From contig QPFY01000013.1 of assembly GCA_003665825.1 (NCBI GenBank), positions 1,034,320 to 1,098,319 of the forward strand: a stretch of 64,000 bases of DNA, read 5' to 3'. Below the pieces are notes generated by a model, which saw only the letters and a list, made by a program, of their open reading frames with translations, made no database searches and had not been told where the DNA came from. Shown here in pieces: positions 30,158 to 39,951 of the stretch (position 1 is the first letter of the stretch; the number at the start of each line of letters is the position of its first letter). The translations under genes and the position numbers were made by a program. Source of the stretch: Microbotryum silenes-acaulis (taxonomy: Eukaryota > Basidiomycota > Microbotryomycetes > Microbotryales > Microbotryaceae).

Positions 30158-33100
30158 ATGCCACCACCACCATCGTCACTTGCGACCATCATGATCGTCT
30201 TCGTCATCATCATCGCTCTATACCACACTGTTGCAACCACCCTCGCCTATGCGACCGGCCGTTACCGCACCATGACGCAACTTGACACGTCGCACCTGGA
30301 CCCGACTGTGAGCGTGACAGTTCGGCCCAGCGTGAACGTCGTCGCACTCCTAGGTCGTCTGAACTCGAACCGGGAGCTTCACCTTCCCAACGACACCCTA
30401 GTACTCGACTCGGGCGCCTCCCACCACATGGTCAAGGACGCGTCTCTCTTCGACGTCTGGCACACACGGTCGCACATCGCTGTTGATGGCGCTGGCGGAT
30501 CACTCATGGCACAAGGCACCGGCTCGATCACGATACAAACGTCGAAACAACGAACGATCAAGCTCTGCAACGTCTACTACGTCCCCGACCTTCCAGCCAA
30601 CCTGATCTCGGTCATGCAGCTGCGCCGCGAGCGCATTTACACCCACTTTGGCAAGACCATCGAGCTCCGGTCACAAGGTCACCTCATAGGCGTCGCATCC
30701 CTCATTGCGAACCAATTGTCGACACTGGACGCCACCCCAATCCGCTGCACACCGTCACCGGTTGCAGCCGCCGCCATCCCTCTCCTGACTCTGCATCAAC
30801 GATTCGGCCACCTGTCCCTCCCCAACCTGCGAAGGGCAGTCTCATCGGGTCAACTACAAGGTCAAACATGGACATACTCGGCGGCCGAATGCAAGGCCTT
30901 CTCCTGCGACACCTGCAAAGCGGCAAAGGCAACCAGGACATCTTTCCCAACGTCGGACTCTCGCGCTTCGCAACCACTCGAACTGGTCCACTCCGATGTC
31001 CTCACTCTGCCCGAACCAGCCACCGACGGGGAACGATATGTTGTCACCTTCATCGACGATTTCTCCCGAAAGACGTGGGTCAGCGCACTGAGAAACAAGA
31101 GTCAAGTCTTCGACACCTTCCAGCGTTGGCACACCATGATCGAACGCTCAACGGGCCTCAAGCTCCGCACGCTACGAACGGACAATGGCGGCGAATACAC
31201 GTCCAAAGCCTTCATTGAGTACTGCTCTCACCACGGCATTACCAGGCAGCTCACAATCCCGTACACCCCGGAGCAGAACGGCCGAGCCGAAAGGACAAAC
31301 CGCACGATTGTCGAGGGGACGATCGCCCTGCTCCAGCACTCGGGACTGCCCATGACACTCTGGCGAGAGGCCCTCAGGTACGTTGTTGACACCAAGAACC
31401 TCAGCCCGCACAGCGCCATCGACCACAAGATCCCGGACGCTGTCTGGTTTGGCAAACCTCCCAGCACGGCAAACCTGAGGGTATTCGGCTGCCGCGCCTG
31501 GCACACCACCCCTCAGCACAAGCGGGCAAAACTCGACCCCAAGGCCAAACCATTCATCTTCGTTGGCATCGATAACAAATCCAAGGCCTGGACGCTGTAC
31601 GACTCGGCCACAACTTCGTTCTTCCAGAGTCGCGACGTCCTATTCGATGAGAAAGTCTTCCCCGCTCGAGATGCCCCGATCAACCAACCGAAACCTCCCA
31701 TGACGTCCACCACTGGCGACTGGACCTTTGTTGACGCTGCCCATGGCTCCCGCGCTGCACCACCTCCGTCCCTCCAGCCTGTCGTGCACGAAAATCGATT
31801 TGCCGCGCTTGAGACCAACGCGAGTGACGACACAACAATCGACATGTCCGACGATGGCTTTGACACACCGTCCGACATGTCCAGGGCTCAGTTCTCGCCA
31901 TCACCCCCTGCGTCGGACGTGACCGACGACTCGGCCGACCCAATCGACTTCTTGTCATGCCCGTCTCGCGCCGCTGCCTTCGCCGCCACCACTGCTGGTT
32001 CACCGGTCGTCGAACTCGAAGGGCCAACCGAGGACCCCCAAAATTGGTCGCAGGCGGTCAAGTCAGGTAAAGAGGAGATCTGGAGGCAAGCAGCAGCCGA
32101 TGAGTTTCACTCCCTTGCCACCGAGTACAAATGCTTCACCCCGGTCAACTCCTCCTCACTGCCCCCCGGTGCCAAAGTCCTTGGATCCAGGTTCATCTTC
32201 CGCACCAAACGCGACCAACTTGGCAAGATTACTTCGCACAAGGGCCGGCTCGTTGCACAGGGGTTTTCCCAGCGCCCAGGTATCGATTACGATGAGACGT
32301 TTGCTCCTGTCGCCAAGTTCACCTCCATCCGAGCTCTCATCGCCCTGGCCGCCGCACAAAACCTCCACGTCCATCAGGCCGACGTTGACAAGGCATACCT
32401 CCATGGCGAACTGAAGGAAGACCTCTACATGCGAGTCCCACAAGGTGTTGACATGCCCGGTAAAGTCCTCAAACTCCATCGATCGATCTACGGCCTCAAG
32501 CAGGCCGGCCGAGTCTGGAACGAGCACATTGACTTGACGCTAAAAAGCCTCAACTACCGCGCCACAGCCAAGGATCACTGCGTATACGTACGACGCGACG
32601 GCGACCACTACCACTACATCGCCCTCTACGTCGATGACTTGCTGATGGTCAGCCCTTCGGAGGACGAGATTGAGCGCATCCTCAACGGCCTGGAGCAAAA
32701 ATACGGCATCAAGCGACTTGGCCCAGCCCAATACATCTTGGGGATCCAGATCAAACGACAGGCCGACAAGTCCATCATCCTGTCGCAGGAGGCGTACATC
32801 ACAAGTATCCTCCGCAGATTTGGCATGTCAGACAGCAGCCCCGCCTCCACGCCCATGGCCCCAAACCGCCAGCTCGAGCATTCGCTCGCGGAACCGTCAA
32901 AGATCGCTCAGACACGCTACATGCAGGCCATTGGGTGCCTCCTATACGCTGCCACCGGTACTCGCCCAGACATTTCCTACGCTGTCGGATACCTTGCACG
33001 CTTCTCTGCCAGTCCCACACCTGAACACTGGACGGCCATCAAGACTGTCTTCCGGTACTTACGTGGAACCGCACGTCTGGGACTGCACTACAGCTCTGAA

Positions 33101-33583
33101 CAAGGCAAGTTCTCCGGTTTCACCGGTTACTCTGACGCAGACTGGGGAACCTGCACCACATCATCACGGTCAACCATGGGGTACAGCTTCCACCTTGCGG
33201 GATCTGTCATCTCCTGGTCCTCCAAAGTGCAAAACCGTGTGGCCGACTCCACTACAGACGCCGAGTACCTCGCCCTCTCACATGCCTCAAAGGAAGCTGG
33301 CCACCTCCAAGAACTGCTCATGGAGCTGGGCATCGACACCCGAGCTCCCGTCCAGCTGTACGGCGACAACCAAGGAGCCATTGCTCTCGCCAAGAACCCC
33401 ACCCTTCACCACCGGTCCCGTCACATTCGCATTCGTGAGCACTTTGTACGCGACCAGGTCAAGCTGGGCACCATTCAAGTCGACTATGTGGACACAAAAA
33501 CCATGGTCGCCGACATCTTCACCAAGGCACTTGGACCCTTGGTGTTCAAGGTTCATCGTGACAACCTGGGTCTTAGAGGCTAA
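30158..33583 (+). CDS. C1 gag-less, membrane-anchored copia polyprotein (intact)
   Basis: 1,141 residues. The start is 32 bases after the LTR. Residues about 9-31 form a hydrophobic segment (LATIMIVFVIIIALYHTVAT). No capsid domain or zinc knuckle is present, and the protease motif LDSGASHHMV already appears at residue 83. Then: GAG-pre-integrase zinc finger (HQRFGHL ... CDTCKAAK), integrase core with [14 protein letters not shown] and [10 protein letters not shown] with [33 protein letters not shown] and YVDDLLMVS, and RNase H with [27 protein letters not shown] and HHRSRHIRIREHFVRD. Copia polyproteins usually have about 250-350 residues of Gag before protease; here there are about 80, and no room upstream. 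All catalytic motifs look intact. Confidence 0.92.
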   Translation: MPPPPSSLATIMIVFVIIIALYHTVATTLAYATGRYRTMTQLDTSHLDPTVSVTVRPSVNVVALLGRLNSNRELHLPNDTLVLDSGASHHMVKDASLFDVWHTRSHIAVDGAGGSLMAQGTGSITIQTSKQRTIKLCNVYYVPDLPANLISVMQLRRERIYTHFGKTIELRSQGHLIGVASLIANQLSTLDATPIRCTPSPVAAAAIPLLTLHQRFGHLSLPNLRRAVSSGQLQGQTWTYSAAECKAFSCDTCKAAKATRTSFPTSDSRASQPLELVHSDVLTLPEPATDGERYVVTFIDDFSRKTWVSALRNKSQVFDTFQRWHTMIERSTGLKLRTLRTDNGGEYTSKAFIEYCSHHGITRQLTIPYTPEQNGRAERTNRTIVEGTIALLQHSGLPMTLWREALRYVVDTKNLSPHSAIDHKIPDAVWFGKPPSTANLRVFGCRAWHTTPQHKRAKLDPKAKPFIFVGIDNKSKAWTLYDSATTSFFQSRDVLFDEKVFPARDAPINQPKPPMTSTTGDWTFVDAAHGSRAAPPPSLQPVVHENRFAALETNASDDTTIDMSDDGFDTPSDMSRAQFSPSPPASDVTDDSADPIDFLSCPSRAAAFAATTAGSPVVELEGPTEDPQNWSQAVKSGKEEIWRQAAADEFHSLATEYKCFTPVNSSSLPPGAKVLGSRFIFRTKRDQLGKITSHKGRLVAQGFSQRPGIDYDETFAPVAKFTSIRALIALAAAQNLHVHQADVDKAYLHGELKEDLYMRVPQGVDMPGKVLKLHRSIYGLKQAGRVWNEHIDLTLKSLNYRATAKDHCVYVRRDGDHYHYIALYVDDLLMVSPSEDEIERILNGLEQKYGIKRLGPAQYILGIQIKRQADKSIILSQEAYITSILRRFGMSDSSPASTPMAPNRQLEHSLAEPSKIAQTRYMQAIGCLLYAATGTRPDISYAVGYLARFSASPTPEHWTAIKTVFRYLRGTARLGLHYSSEQGKFSGFTGYSDADWGTCTTSSRSTMGYSFHLAGSVISWSSKVQNRVADSTTDAEYLALSHASKEAGHLQELLMELGIDTRAPVQLYGDNQGAIALAKNPTLHHRSRHIRIREHFVRDQVKLGTIQVDYVDTKTMVADIFTKALGPLVFKVHRDNLGLRG

Positions 33584-33605
33584 GTAAGCTTCGAGCGAGG
33601 GGGGG

Positions 33606-33913
33606 TGTTGAATTCCATACACTCTTGCTTAGGTCGATCTCCAACCCGCGCCCAGCCTAGCCAGCCGCGCGCCGCTCGGACCCCTTTTGGACTTAGAGAT
33701 ATTTCGCGCACTCGCACTGCGCGCCTCTTATAGTCTTTCCCCTAACGCTCCAATATACTTCCCACAACTCGTACTGTGTCTCGTGTACTCACTGGTTGCC
33801 GATCCAGGTCAGTTGCAATCCTAACGCTCCAATATACTTCCCACAACTCGTACTGTGTCTCGTGTACTCACTGGTTGCCGATCCAGTCCCCTCCCGAGAC
33901 ATACGATTCAACA
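33606..33913 (+). repeat. C1(+) 3' LTR, 308-base form with internal 79-base duplication
   Basis: The segment 33808-33886 begins GTCAGTTGCAAT and contains CCTAACGC. It then repeats the preceding 67 bases and ends GATCCAG: a tandem duplication with GT...AG borders and a CTAAC branch-point-like motif. Confidence 0.9.
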
Positions 33914-34058
33914 AGCTAGGCGCGGCGCGGATTGGAGATTGATCTAAGCAAGAGTGTATGGAATTCAACACCTTCGAGGCATGCGAGAGGGCGAGGTACT
34001 CGGCGTCTGTGGTGGAGTCGGCCACTCGGTTTTGCACTTTGGAGGACCAGGAGATAAC
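33914..34058 (-). pseudogene. C1(-) LTR remainder plus a C1 RNase H scrap
   Basis: 33914-33970 completes the interrupted minus-strand C1 LTR (minus-strand start TGTTGAATTCCATACACTC at the right). 33971-34058 then reads, on the minus strand, [18 protein letters not shown] then [11 protein letters not shown], a piece of C1 RNase H ending where the next G LTR starts. So the C1(-) element was itself inserted in another C1 copy. Confidence 0.85.
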
Positions 34059-34650
34059 TGACAGGCGACGTCGGCGAGGATGACGTCGTCTACACGACGA
34101 AGGACGGGGGTGTCGAGGAGTATCGGCTGTGGTGGCGGCAGTCGGCGAGGGAGCGATCGAAGAGGGGTGTCGACCGAAAAGCTCGCGGGAAGTCAAGTAT
34201 AACGGACTTTATTCCAACGATCGGCAAGGAGAGGGGGGGGCCAATAAGATGATGAGCGGACCAGGCTCCGGCGGAAGGTGTCGAAACCGAAGGGAGGGAC
34301 TGCCCAGGCGCCGAGGGAACTCAGCCAAATCAAACTACTCCAAGAGGTTGCCTCAGGGGTAAAAAGGATTGCTCGCGGGAGCACCGGTAAAAACCCTGAG
34401 GCCGCGCCTCAGCTAGCAAAAAAGATAAAACAAATCGAAAGAAGATTGCGCTCGCAACACATCGAACCTGCAACCAGCGGGTGCGCGCCCACGCGCCAAA
34501 CGGCTACACCACGACGCCCGCGATGCTTGAAACGAATCCGCCATTGGGTCAAGTCATCGCTACCTGCACACAACCTCGGGGAAGACTTCCTTTGAGTACT
34601 GCTGTCAGTGTACCGCTGTCATCCTGACACTGTCCCCCCCAAAAGGAAGT

Positions 34651-37600
34651 CTACCGTGCGGCGAGGCGGCGGTTCGAGCGATCGAGGCGCGCAAAGTAGG
34701 CGTCGAGGACGGACGGATGGTCCAGGCGAAGGGACTGCTCTGACATCCAAGTATCGTCGGTGTCGTTACGGCCTACCCATCGCACCAAGAACGAACGAGC
34801 GCCCCGAGCGTTCCGCCGATCGCGAACAATCCGTTCCGGAATCGCAGAGTTGTCGGCCGCATCGGCTACATCTTTGACAAAAAGAACTGCGGGGTCACGC
34901 CCAGGGAACCTTTCAGCATCATTCTCAATGTAAGGGCGAAGCAGTCGAGCATGGAAGCGATTGTGCACTCGCGACATGGCTGGTGGAAGCTCGAGGTCGT
35001 AGCTGGATGTTGCCGGAATTGCCGCTCGAATACGGAAAGGGCCGATGTAGCGCGGCAACAACTTCGACTTCATCCCTTCAGGAACTGCCAGATTCTTTGT
35101 CGAAAGGTAGACGTAACTGCCGGTCCGAAAGGCGGGGTCATCCGGGCGTCGATGCTTGTTGGCCTGATAGGACTGGTCGAGGCGTGCTCCAATGATCGCA
35201 TCCGTGACATCGAGGTTCCGTAACTGTCGAGTCCGAGCAAACGCTTCCGCCCGAGGGACAGCCGAGACAGACCAGGAATCGGTGGGCCAACGTCGAGGAA
35301 GGTAGCCGTAAGTCGCCTCGAAAGCCGACAAAGACGTGGACACAGCAACAGAAGAGTTAAGAGCGAACTCAGCTTCAACTAGACGAGATGCCCAAGCCTC
35401 GTGATTTGACGACACCATGATCCGCAGTGTTTGGGTGACCATCTTGATCCGATTCTCGCTCGATCCGTCCGTCTCGGGGTGTGCCGCGGTTGACATTCGC
35501 AAGACGGCGCCAACCTTTGCCTGCAATGCCCGCCAAAACTGCGAGGTGAACTTGGGATCGCGGTCGGAAACGATGGCTGAAGGCGTCCCATGCAGTCGAA
35601 AGATGGTGGCGTAGTACTTCTCGGCAACGAGCTCAGAGTCGGCGTCGGCTGGGAGGGGAATTAGGTGGACCATCTTTCCCCAAGTGTCAGTGACCACCAT
35701 GATTTGAGCGACCATCATCCCTTCGAACTCGACCGGAGGCAGTCCTGTCATGAAGTCGATCGCCACTTGTTCCCAAGGACCGGAGGGGATCGGCATTGGG
35801 TGCAGTCGGCCATAGGGAACTTGAGTGGACGCCTTGCCGCGGGCACAGTCTTCGCAGGAACGGCAGAACTCAGCGCAATCGGCAGACATGGACGACCACC
35901 AATACAAAGGACGTATGGCGGCCAAGGTGATGCGATGTCCCGCGTGCCCGACGCTCCGATGTATCTCCGAAAGCACGAGCTCGCGCAGCGACGGGACCTT
36001 GTCGGAATCGACGACGCCGGTAGCGAGACCACGAGGCACAAACAGGGAAAGAGACTCATCTGGATGTACGCGCAAGATCCTCCCTTCCTCGGTCACCCGA
36101 AACATAGGCCATGATATTGGGTCGGTAATGATGACCTGGGCTTGCGAATCGTTGGTGTATGCTCGGATGATGGTGTCGAGGAAGGGTTGGGGCAGTGGAT
36201 CAGGCGGCCGATGGACTACAGGTGCGTCGTTGACTGCATCGGCAGCGACTCCCAACAAATCGAGTTCATCAGCGTCGGCATCAACCGGAATGGGCGGGTC
36301 GTTGGCCGGGGCCGCAGCGATAGCGTGAACTCGATTGACGGCGATGGGAGGAGGAAGGGGGCCGGTAGACAAGTCGACGGCGTCCATTATGTTCTCGGCG
36401 AGGCGATGGGAACCGGGAGAGCCTGAATTGTAACCGTGTCCCCAGGGCCCGAAGGCACAATCAACAGCCGGCAACCGGTCGTGCGAAGGTGAGGTGTAAG
36501 GACGTTCCTCGAGGAGGCTCTCACCGGGCGTAGTGAACTCGTGGCATTCTTCCTTCAAGAACAAATTCCCCAAATCCCGTCCATTCACATCCTCGTCTTG
36601 CGATTCCTCCTTGAGCGCGTAGTATCCGGGAGAGCCTGCCTCGCAATCGTCGCGTTGGGGCCCGAGGGCAAAATCAACAGGAGGCAACCGATCGGGAGAT
36701 GGAGAGGTGTAAGGACGTTCCTCGGGGAGGCTCTCACCGGGCGTAGTGAATCCGTGGCGTTCTCCATCAAAGAACATGTCCTCCAACTCATTCTCCTTGA
36801 CCTGATCCTCGTACGATCCCTCCTTGACCTCCCACAAGCGCGACAATGAATCAGCAAGGGAGTTGTTCCTGCCGGCGATGAATTCAAACTCAAAGTCGAA
36901 ACGGCTGAGTTCGAGACACATGCGGATGTGCCGAGGCGTTTGGCGTAACTTCTGCGTTTTGATCGTGCGAAGGGCTTGATGGTCGGTGACGATGACGAAG
37001 GGGTAGCCAATCAAGTGCTGCTCGAACGCCCGACACGCCGAAACGACGGCTAGGAACTCCTTATCAGTTACATGATAGTTGAGCTGAGCACCGTTGAACT
37101 TAGCGGAAAAGAATCGGGTAGGGACGGCCTGCGAACGAGTGGGCCCCGAGGCCAGGCAAGCACCAATGCCAACACGACTGGCATCGGTGAACAGGTAGAT
37201 CTTGTGCTCGCCGGAGGTGACCTTAGCGCCGTCGATCGGTCGCAGCGTTGCTGGGACGAGGGACTTGACGGTGTTGAAGGCCTGCTGTTCGCGGTCGTTC
37301 CAACGCCACGAAGTCGATTGCGCCAACAACGCGGTGATTGGCTCCAAAATCGTCGAGAGGTGTGATAGGTGATCTCGCATCCAATTGACGGTGCCGAGGA
37401 AATGCTGGATGTCGCACTTGTTGCACGGAATCGGCCACTGTCGGATACGCTCCCACTTGGCGGGGTCGACCTCGATGCCGTTGTCGGAGATGATGGCACC
37501 CAACGAATCCAACGACTTGGAGAACCACTCGGATTTGTTGGATCCTAAGTAGAATCGGTAGTGTCGCAATGTCATCAGCAAGATCTCGATGTGTCTCAAA

Positions 37601-39951
37601 TGCGCTCGACGAGTATCGGAGTGGACGTGAACATCGTCGAAAAAGATCTTGGTGAACGAAAGGCATGGCTGGAACATCGCTGACGTTAACAGATTCAGGG
37701 TGTTGGGCGCATTGGTGTCGCCAAACTGCATGACCCGCGACGTGTACGTGCCCGTGACCGTGGCAAAGCCGGTGCGATCGACGTGCTCGGGTATGACCCG
37801 CACCTGCTCAAAGGCTGCGGCCACATCGAACTTGGACCGGTAACGCGAGCGGGCAACTTCATAGCGCACACTGGTCATGTCGGGGATGGGCGAGAATCGC
37901 TTTGCGGTGTTGCTGTTGCGAGCCCGGAGGTCGATGACGAAACGAGCGGTCTGCGAGTTCTTTTTCGGAATGGCAAAGACCGGGGCTGCCGAATCGATCG
38001 GACCCGAAACCCAGAAGCGACCGCGAGTGTACTTAGCTGAGTGCTCCGCCCATTGGCTTCGATATTTGTCGGCGAGGGGGTACACCTTGGGCTTGACCTT
38101 CTCGTTTGGGTCGATCAGAGGGATTTCGTGATTTACGGGTCGGTACGGCGGGAGTCGGTCCATGGGGAGCGAATCTACGAACACATCAGAGTATTTCTCG
38201 AGTAAGGCAGCTAATCGTGTTCGTGCTTCGGACTCGGACAAATCCTCGAGCGCCGGGTCATCGACGACATCCAGCAGTGGGTTGTGCGGCTCGAGGCCAA
38301 TAATCTCGTCGTCGGGAAGCAACCCCGGGTGATTGTAACCGATGGCGGAACCGGCAAAGATGGGCGCCACAGTGACTGCGCGATCCCACTCATGAGTGCC
38401 CAGGGCGACGGGTTGCGAAGGGCCTGGGTGCGCGACCGTGAAGGCGCCCCAGCCAACGAGCATGCCTGTATCCTTAAGAAAGGGCAGCCCCAAGATGGCA
38501 TCGTACCCAGTCACCCGGAAGATAAAGAACGCTCGCGAACCGAGGTCGAGGGTGCCCGACAGAAAAGGGGCGGTGGCGAACACAGCACATCGGTCGGACG
38601 TATCCTTGGTGCCGAGGCGCAAGTGCAACGGCGCGGTCAACCGGGCCGTTGCGAAGCTCGGGTCGGCTCGCACCACCTCCTGGTCCACCAAGTCGATCTC
38701 TGACCCAGAATCGATCAAACAACGCAGGACCCTCCCAGAAGGCAACGTCCAAGCGATGACGTTGCGGGCGCGCACAATGGCGGGCTCGACAGGTCGGTCG
38801 GGTTCGTCGATGTCGAGCAGGGGTGCGGCGGACGCCAAGAGAGACACACCCGACGGCACAGGAATCTGGAAAGAGCTCACCGAAGCAGTCCTTTCCGCCT
38901 TGCGAGACGACACCACTTCCGGCCCCCAATAACGACGCAAGCGCGACTCGGCATCAGCGTAAGACAAGACATCTTCCACCGCGTCAAGCGCGGAGTCAGT
39001 CAGGCTGTCGTCGAAACGAAGTGAGTCTGCATCATTTGCCGAGGCGGTCGGCTGTGAACTACTTGATGTAACCTCAACTTCCAGCGAAGAAGAAGCGACA
39101 TCTTTCACTCGTCCAACAGGGTCTGCGGAGGGCCAAAAGGGGTGCGTCACTGAGGCGGAATCGGAACTCAACGGTCGAGTCTGATCAGGCTCAAGTGGAA
39201 GGGAAGATCTCACCTGGGGGTCCTCGGCACCTTCTGAGCCCGAAGACCATTCCTCCTCGTCGAAGTTGGCCACGGCAATCGCGGATAGCTGGACGACTGC
39301 GGGAGATTGACGCTCGGAGGTACAGTGCTGTGAAAAGTGACCGCCTTGGCCACAATTGAAACAGGCCATACTTGTAGGTACTCCTCCTGGTGCGGGCGAG
39401 AACCACGTTGGTCGATCCTTCCACAAATGCGACTGTTGCCATTTGGTGGCGCGGTCGACCCATCGAGCTCGGCGGATCTGCGAGCGCTGGTCGTTGTTTG
39501 TTGTGGGTGGGGTAGTGCGTGGAGCATGCGAAATCGCTCCAAAGGTCGCGGTGCGAGTCGAAGGGGTGGCAGCCGGCGTCGGTGTCGAAATCTCGTCGGC
39601 GATGGCGGCCCATTCGGTGATTTCGTCGAGGGACGGGACCGTCCGACCGAACCTCCCTGTGATCACTAAGGAGTTGTCACGATGTTCGCGTAACATACCT
39701 GCGCGGACTTCACGCTTGGCCACGTCGTTCAAGGATTGGTAGAATGCCGTGGCGAGCTGAAGTGCCGAGAGACCGAAGCTTGGGTTGTCGTGCATGAACG
39801 TGCGGTAGCGCGCGCGCCATTCGCCGACATGGTCGTACGCCCGAGACGAAGATTGGCGGCACCCATAGAATTCTTCGGCCACCCGGTCGGCAAACCCAGG
39901 GTCCGGCCAACGACGTCCAGCAGTGAGGGCGCCTGTCCCGGATCGCGTCCC
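34651..39951 (-). CDS. G element Pol, copy B
   Basis: Same frame, domains and length as 21096-26396 (1,743 codons from GTG 39882). One visible residue difference is LFVKDVADA here against LFVEDVADA in copy A, just before the chromodomain. The protease, FFDD RT motif, RNase H, integrase and chromodomain are all uninterrupted. Confidence 0.9.
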   Translation of the reverse strand, partial: GTRSGTGALTAGRRWPDPGFADRVAEEFYGCRQSSSRAYDHVGEWRARYRTFMHDNPSFGLSALQLATAFYQSLNDVAKREVRAGMLREHRDNSLVITGRFGRTVPSLDEITEWAAIADEISTPTPAATPSTRTATFGAISHAPRTTPPTTNNDQRSQIRRARWVDRATKWQQSHLWKDRPTWFSPAPGGVPTSMACFNCGQGGHFSQHCTSERQSPAVVQLSAIAVANFDEEEWSSGSEGAEDPQVRSSLPLEPDQTRPLSSDSASVTHPFWPSADPVGRVKDVASSSLEVEVTSSSSQPTASANDADSLRFDDSLTDSALDAVEDVLSYADAESRLRRYWGPEVVSSRKAERTASVSSFQIPVPSGVSLLASAAPLLDIDEPDRPVEPAIVRARNVIAWTLPSGRVLRCLIDSGSEIDLVDQEVVRADPSFATARLTAPLHLRLGTKDTSDRCAVFATAPFLSGTLDLGSRAFFIFRVTGYDAILGLPFLKDTGMLVGWGAFTVAHPGPSQPVALGTHEWDRAVTVAPIFAGSAIGYNHPGLLPDDEIIGLEPHNPLLDVVDDPALEDLSESEARTRLAALLEKYSDVFVDSLPMDRLPPYRPVNHEIPLIDPNEKVKPKVYPLADKYRSQWAEHSAKYTRGRFWVSGPIDSAAPVFAIPKKNSQTARFVIDLRARNSNTAKRFSPIPDMTSVRYEVARSRYRSKFDVAAAFEQVRVIPEHVDRTGFATVTGTYTSRVMQFGDTNAPNTLNLLTSAMFQPCLSFTKIFFDDVHVHSDTRRAHLRHIEILLMTLRHYRFYLGSNKSEWFSKSLDSLGAIISDNGIEVDPAKWERIRQWPIPCNKCDIQHFLGTVNWMRDHLSHLSTILEPITALLAQSTSWRWNDREQQAFNTVKSLVPATLRPIDGAKVTSGEHKIYLFTDASRVGIGACLASGPTRSQAVPTRFFSAKFNGAQLNYHVTDKEFLAVVSACRAFEQHLIGYPFVIVTDHQALRTIKTQKLRQTPRHIRMCLELSRFDFEFEFIAGRNNSLADSLSRLWEVKEGSYEDQVKENELEDMFFDGERHGFTTPGESLPEERPYTSPSPDRLPPVDFALGPQRDDCEAGSPGYYALKEESQDEDVNGRDLGNLFLKEECHEFTTPGESLLEERPYTSPSHDRLPAVDCAFGPWGHGYNSGSPGSHRLAENIMDAVDLSTGPLPPPIAVNRVHAIAAAPANDPPIPVDADADELDLLGVAADAVNDAPVVHRPPDPLPQPFLDTIIRAYTNDSQAQVIITDPISWPMFRVTEEGRILRVHPDESLSLFVPRGLATGVVDSDKVPSLRELVLSEIHRSVGHAGHRITLAAIRPLYWWSSMSADCAEFCRSCEDCARGKASTQVPYGRLHPMPIPSGPWEQVAIDFMTGLPPVEFEGMMVAQIMVVTDTWGKMVHLIPLPADADSELVAEKYYATIFRLHGTPSAIVSDRDPKFTSQFWRALQAKVGAVLRMSTAAHPETDGSSENRIKMVTQTLRIMVSSNHEAWASRLVEAEFALNSSVAVSTSLSAFEATYGYLPRRWPTDSWSVSAVPRAEAFARTRQLRNLDVTDAIIGARLDQSYQANKHRRPDDPAFRTGSYVYLSTKNLAVPEGMKSKLLPRYIGPFRIRAAIPATSSYDLELPPAMSRVHNRFHARLLRPYIENDAERFPGRDPAVLFVKDVADAADNSAIPERIVRDRRNARGARSFLVRWVGRNDTDDTWMSEQSLRLDHPSVLDAYFARLDRSNRRLAAR

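Larger units (their letters stand above)
29897..33913 (+). mobile_element. Complete C1 copia element nested in a C1 LTR
   Basis: LTRs at 29897-30125 (229 bases) and 33606-33913 (308 bases), both TGTTGAATTCC ... CGATTCAACA. They look identical except for one 79-base segment (33808-33886). Flanked by a perfect 5-base target-site duplication AGCTA (29892-29896 and 33914-33918). Inserted in opposite orientation into the LTR of C1(-). Primer site 30126-30143, polypurine tract GAGCGAGGGGGGG at 33593-33605. An intact reading frame and matching LTRs indicate recent insertion. Confidence 0.93.
20504..34058. repeat. Tandem segmental duplication, unit 1
   Basis: Begins at the left G LTR and ends just before the next one. 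The order G element, C1(-), C1(+) is repeated from 34059 with an offset of exactly 13,555 bases; this grows to 13,634 after 30,100, because unit 2 has 79 extra bases in the C1 LTR. Only scattered differences occur: Ser/Leu in Gag, Glu/Lys near the Pol C terminus, and a local cluster at 29242-29399. Confidence 0.92.
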
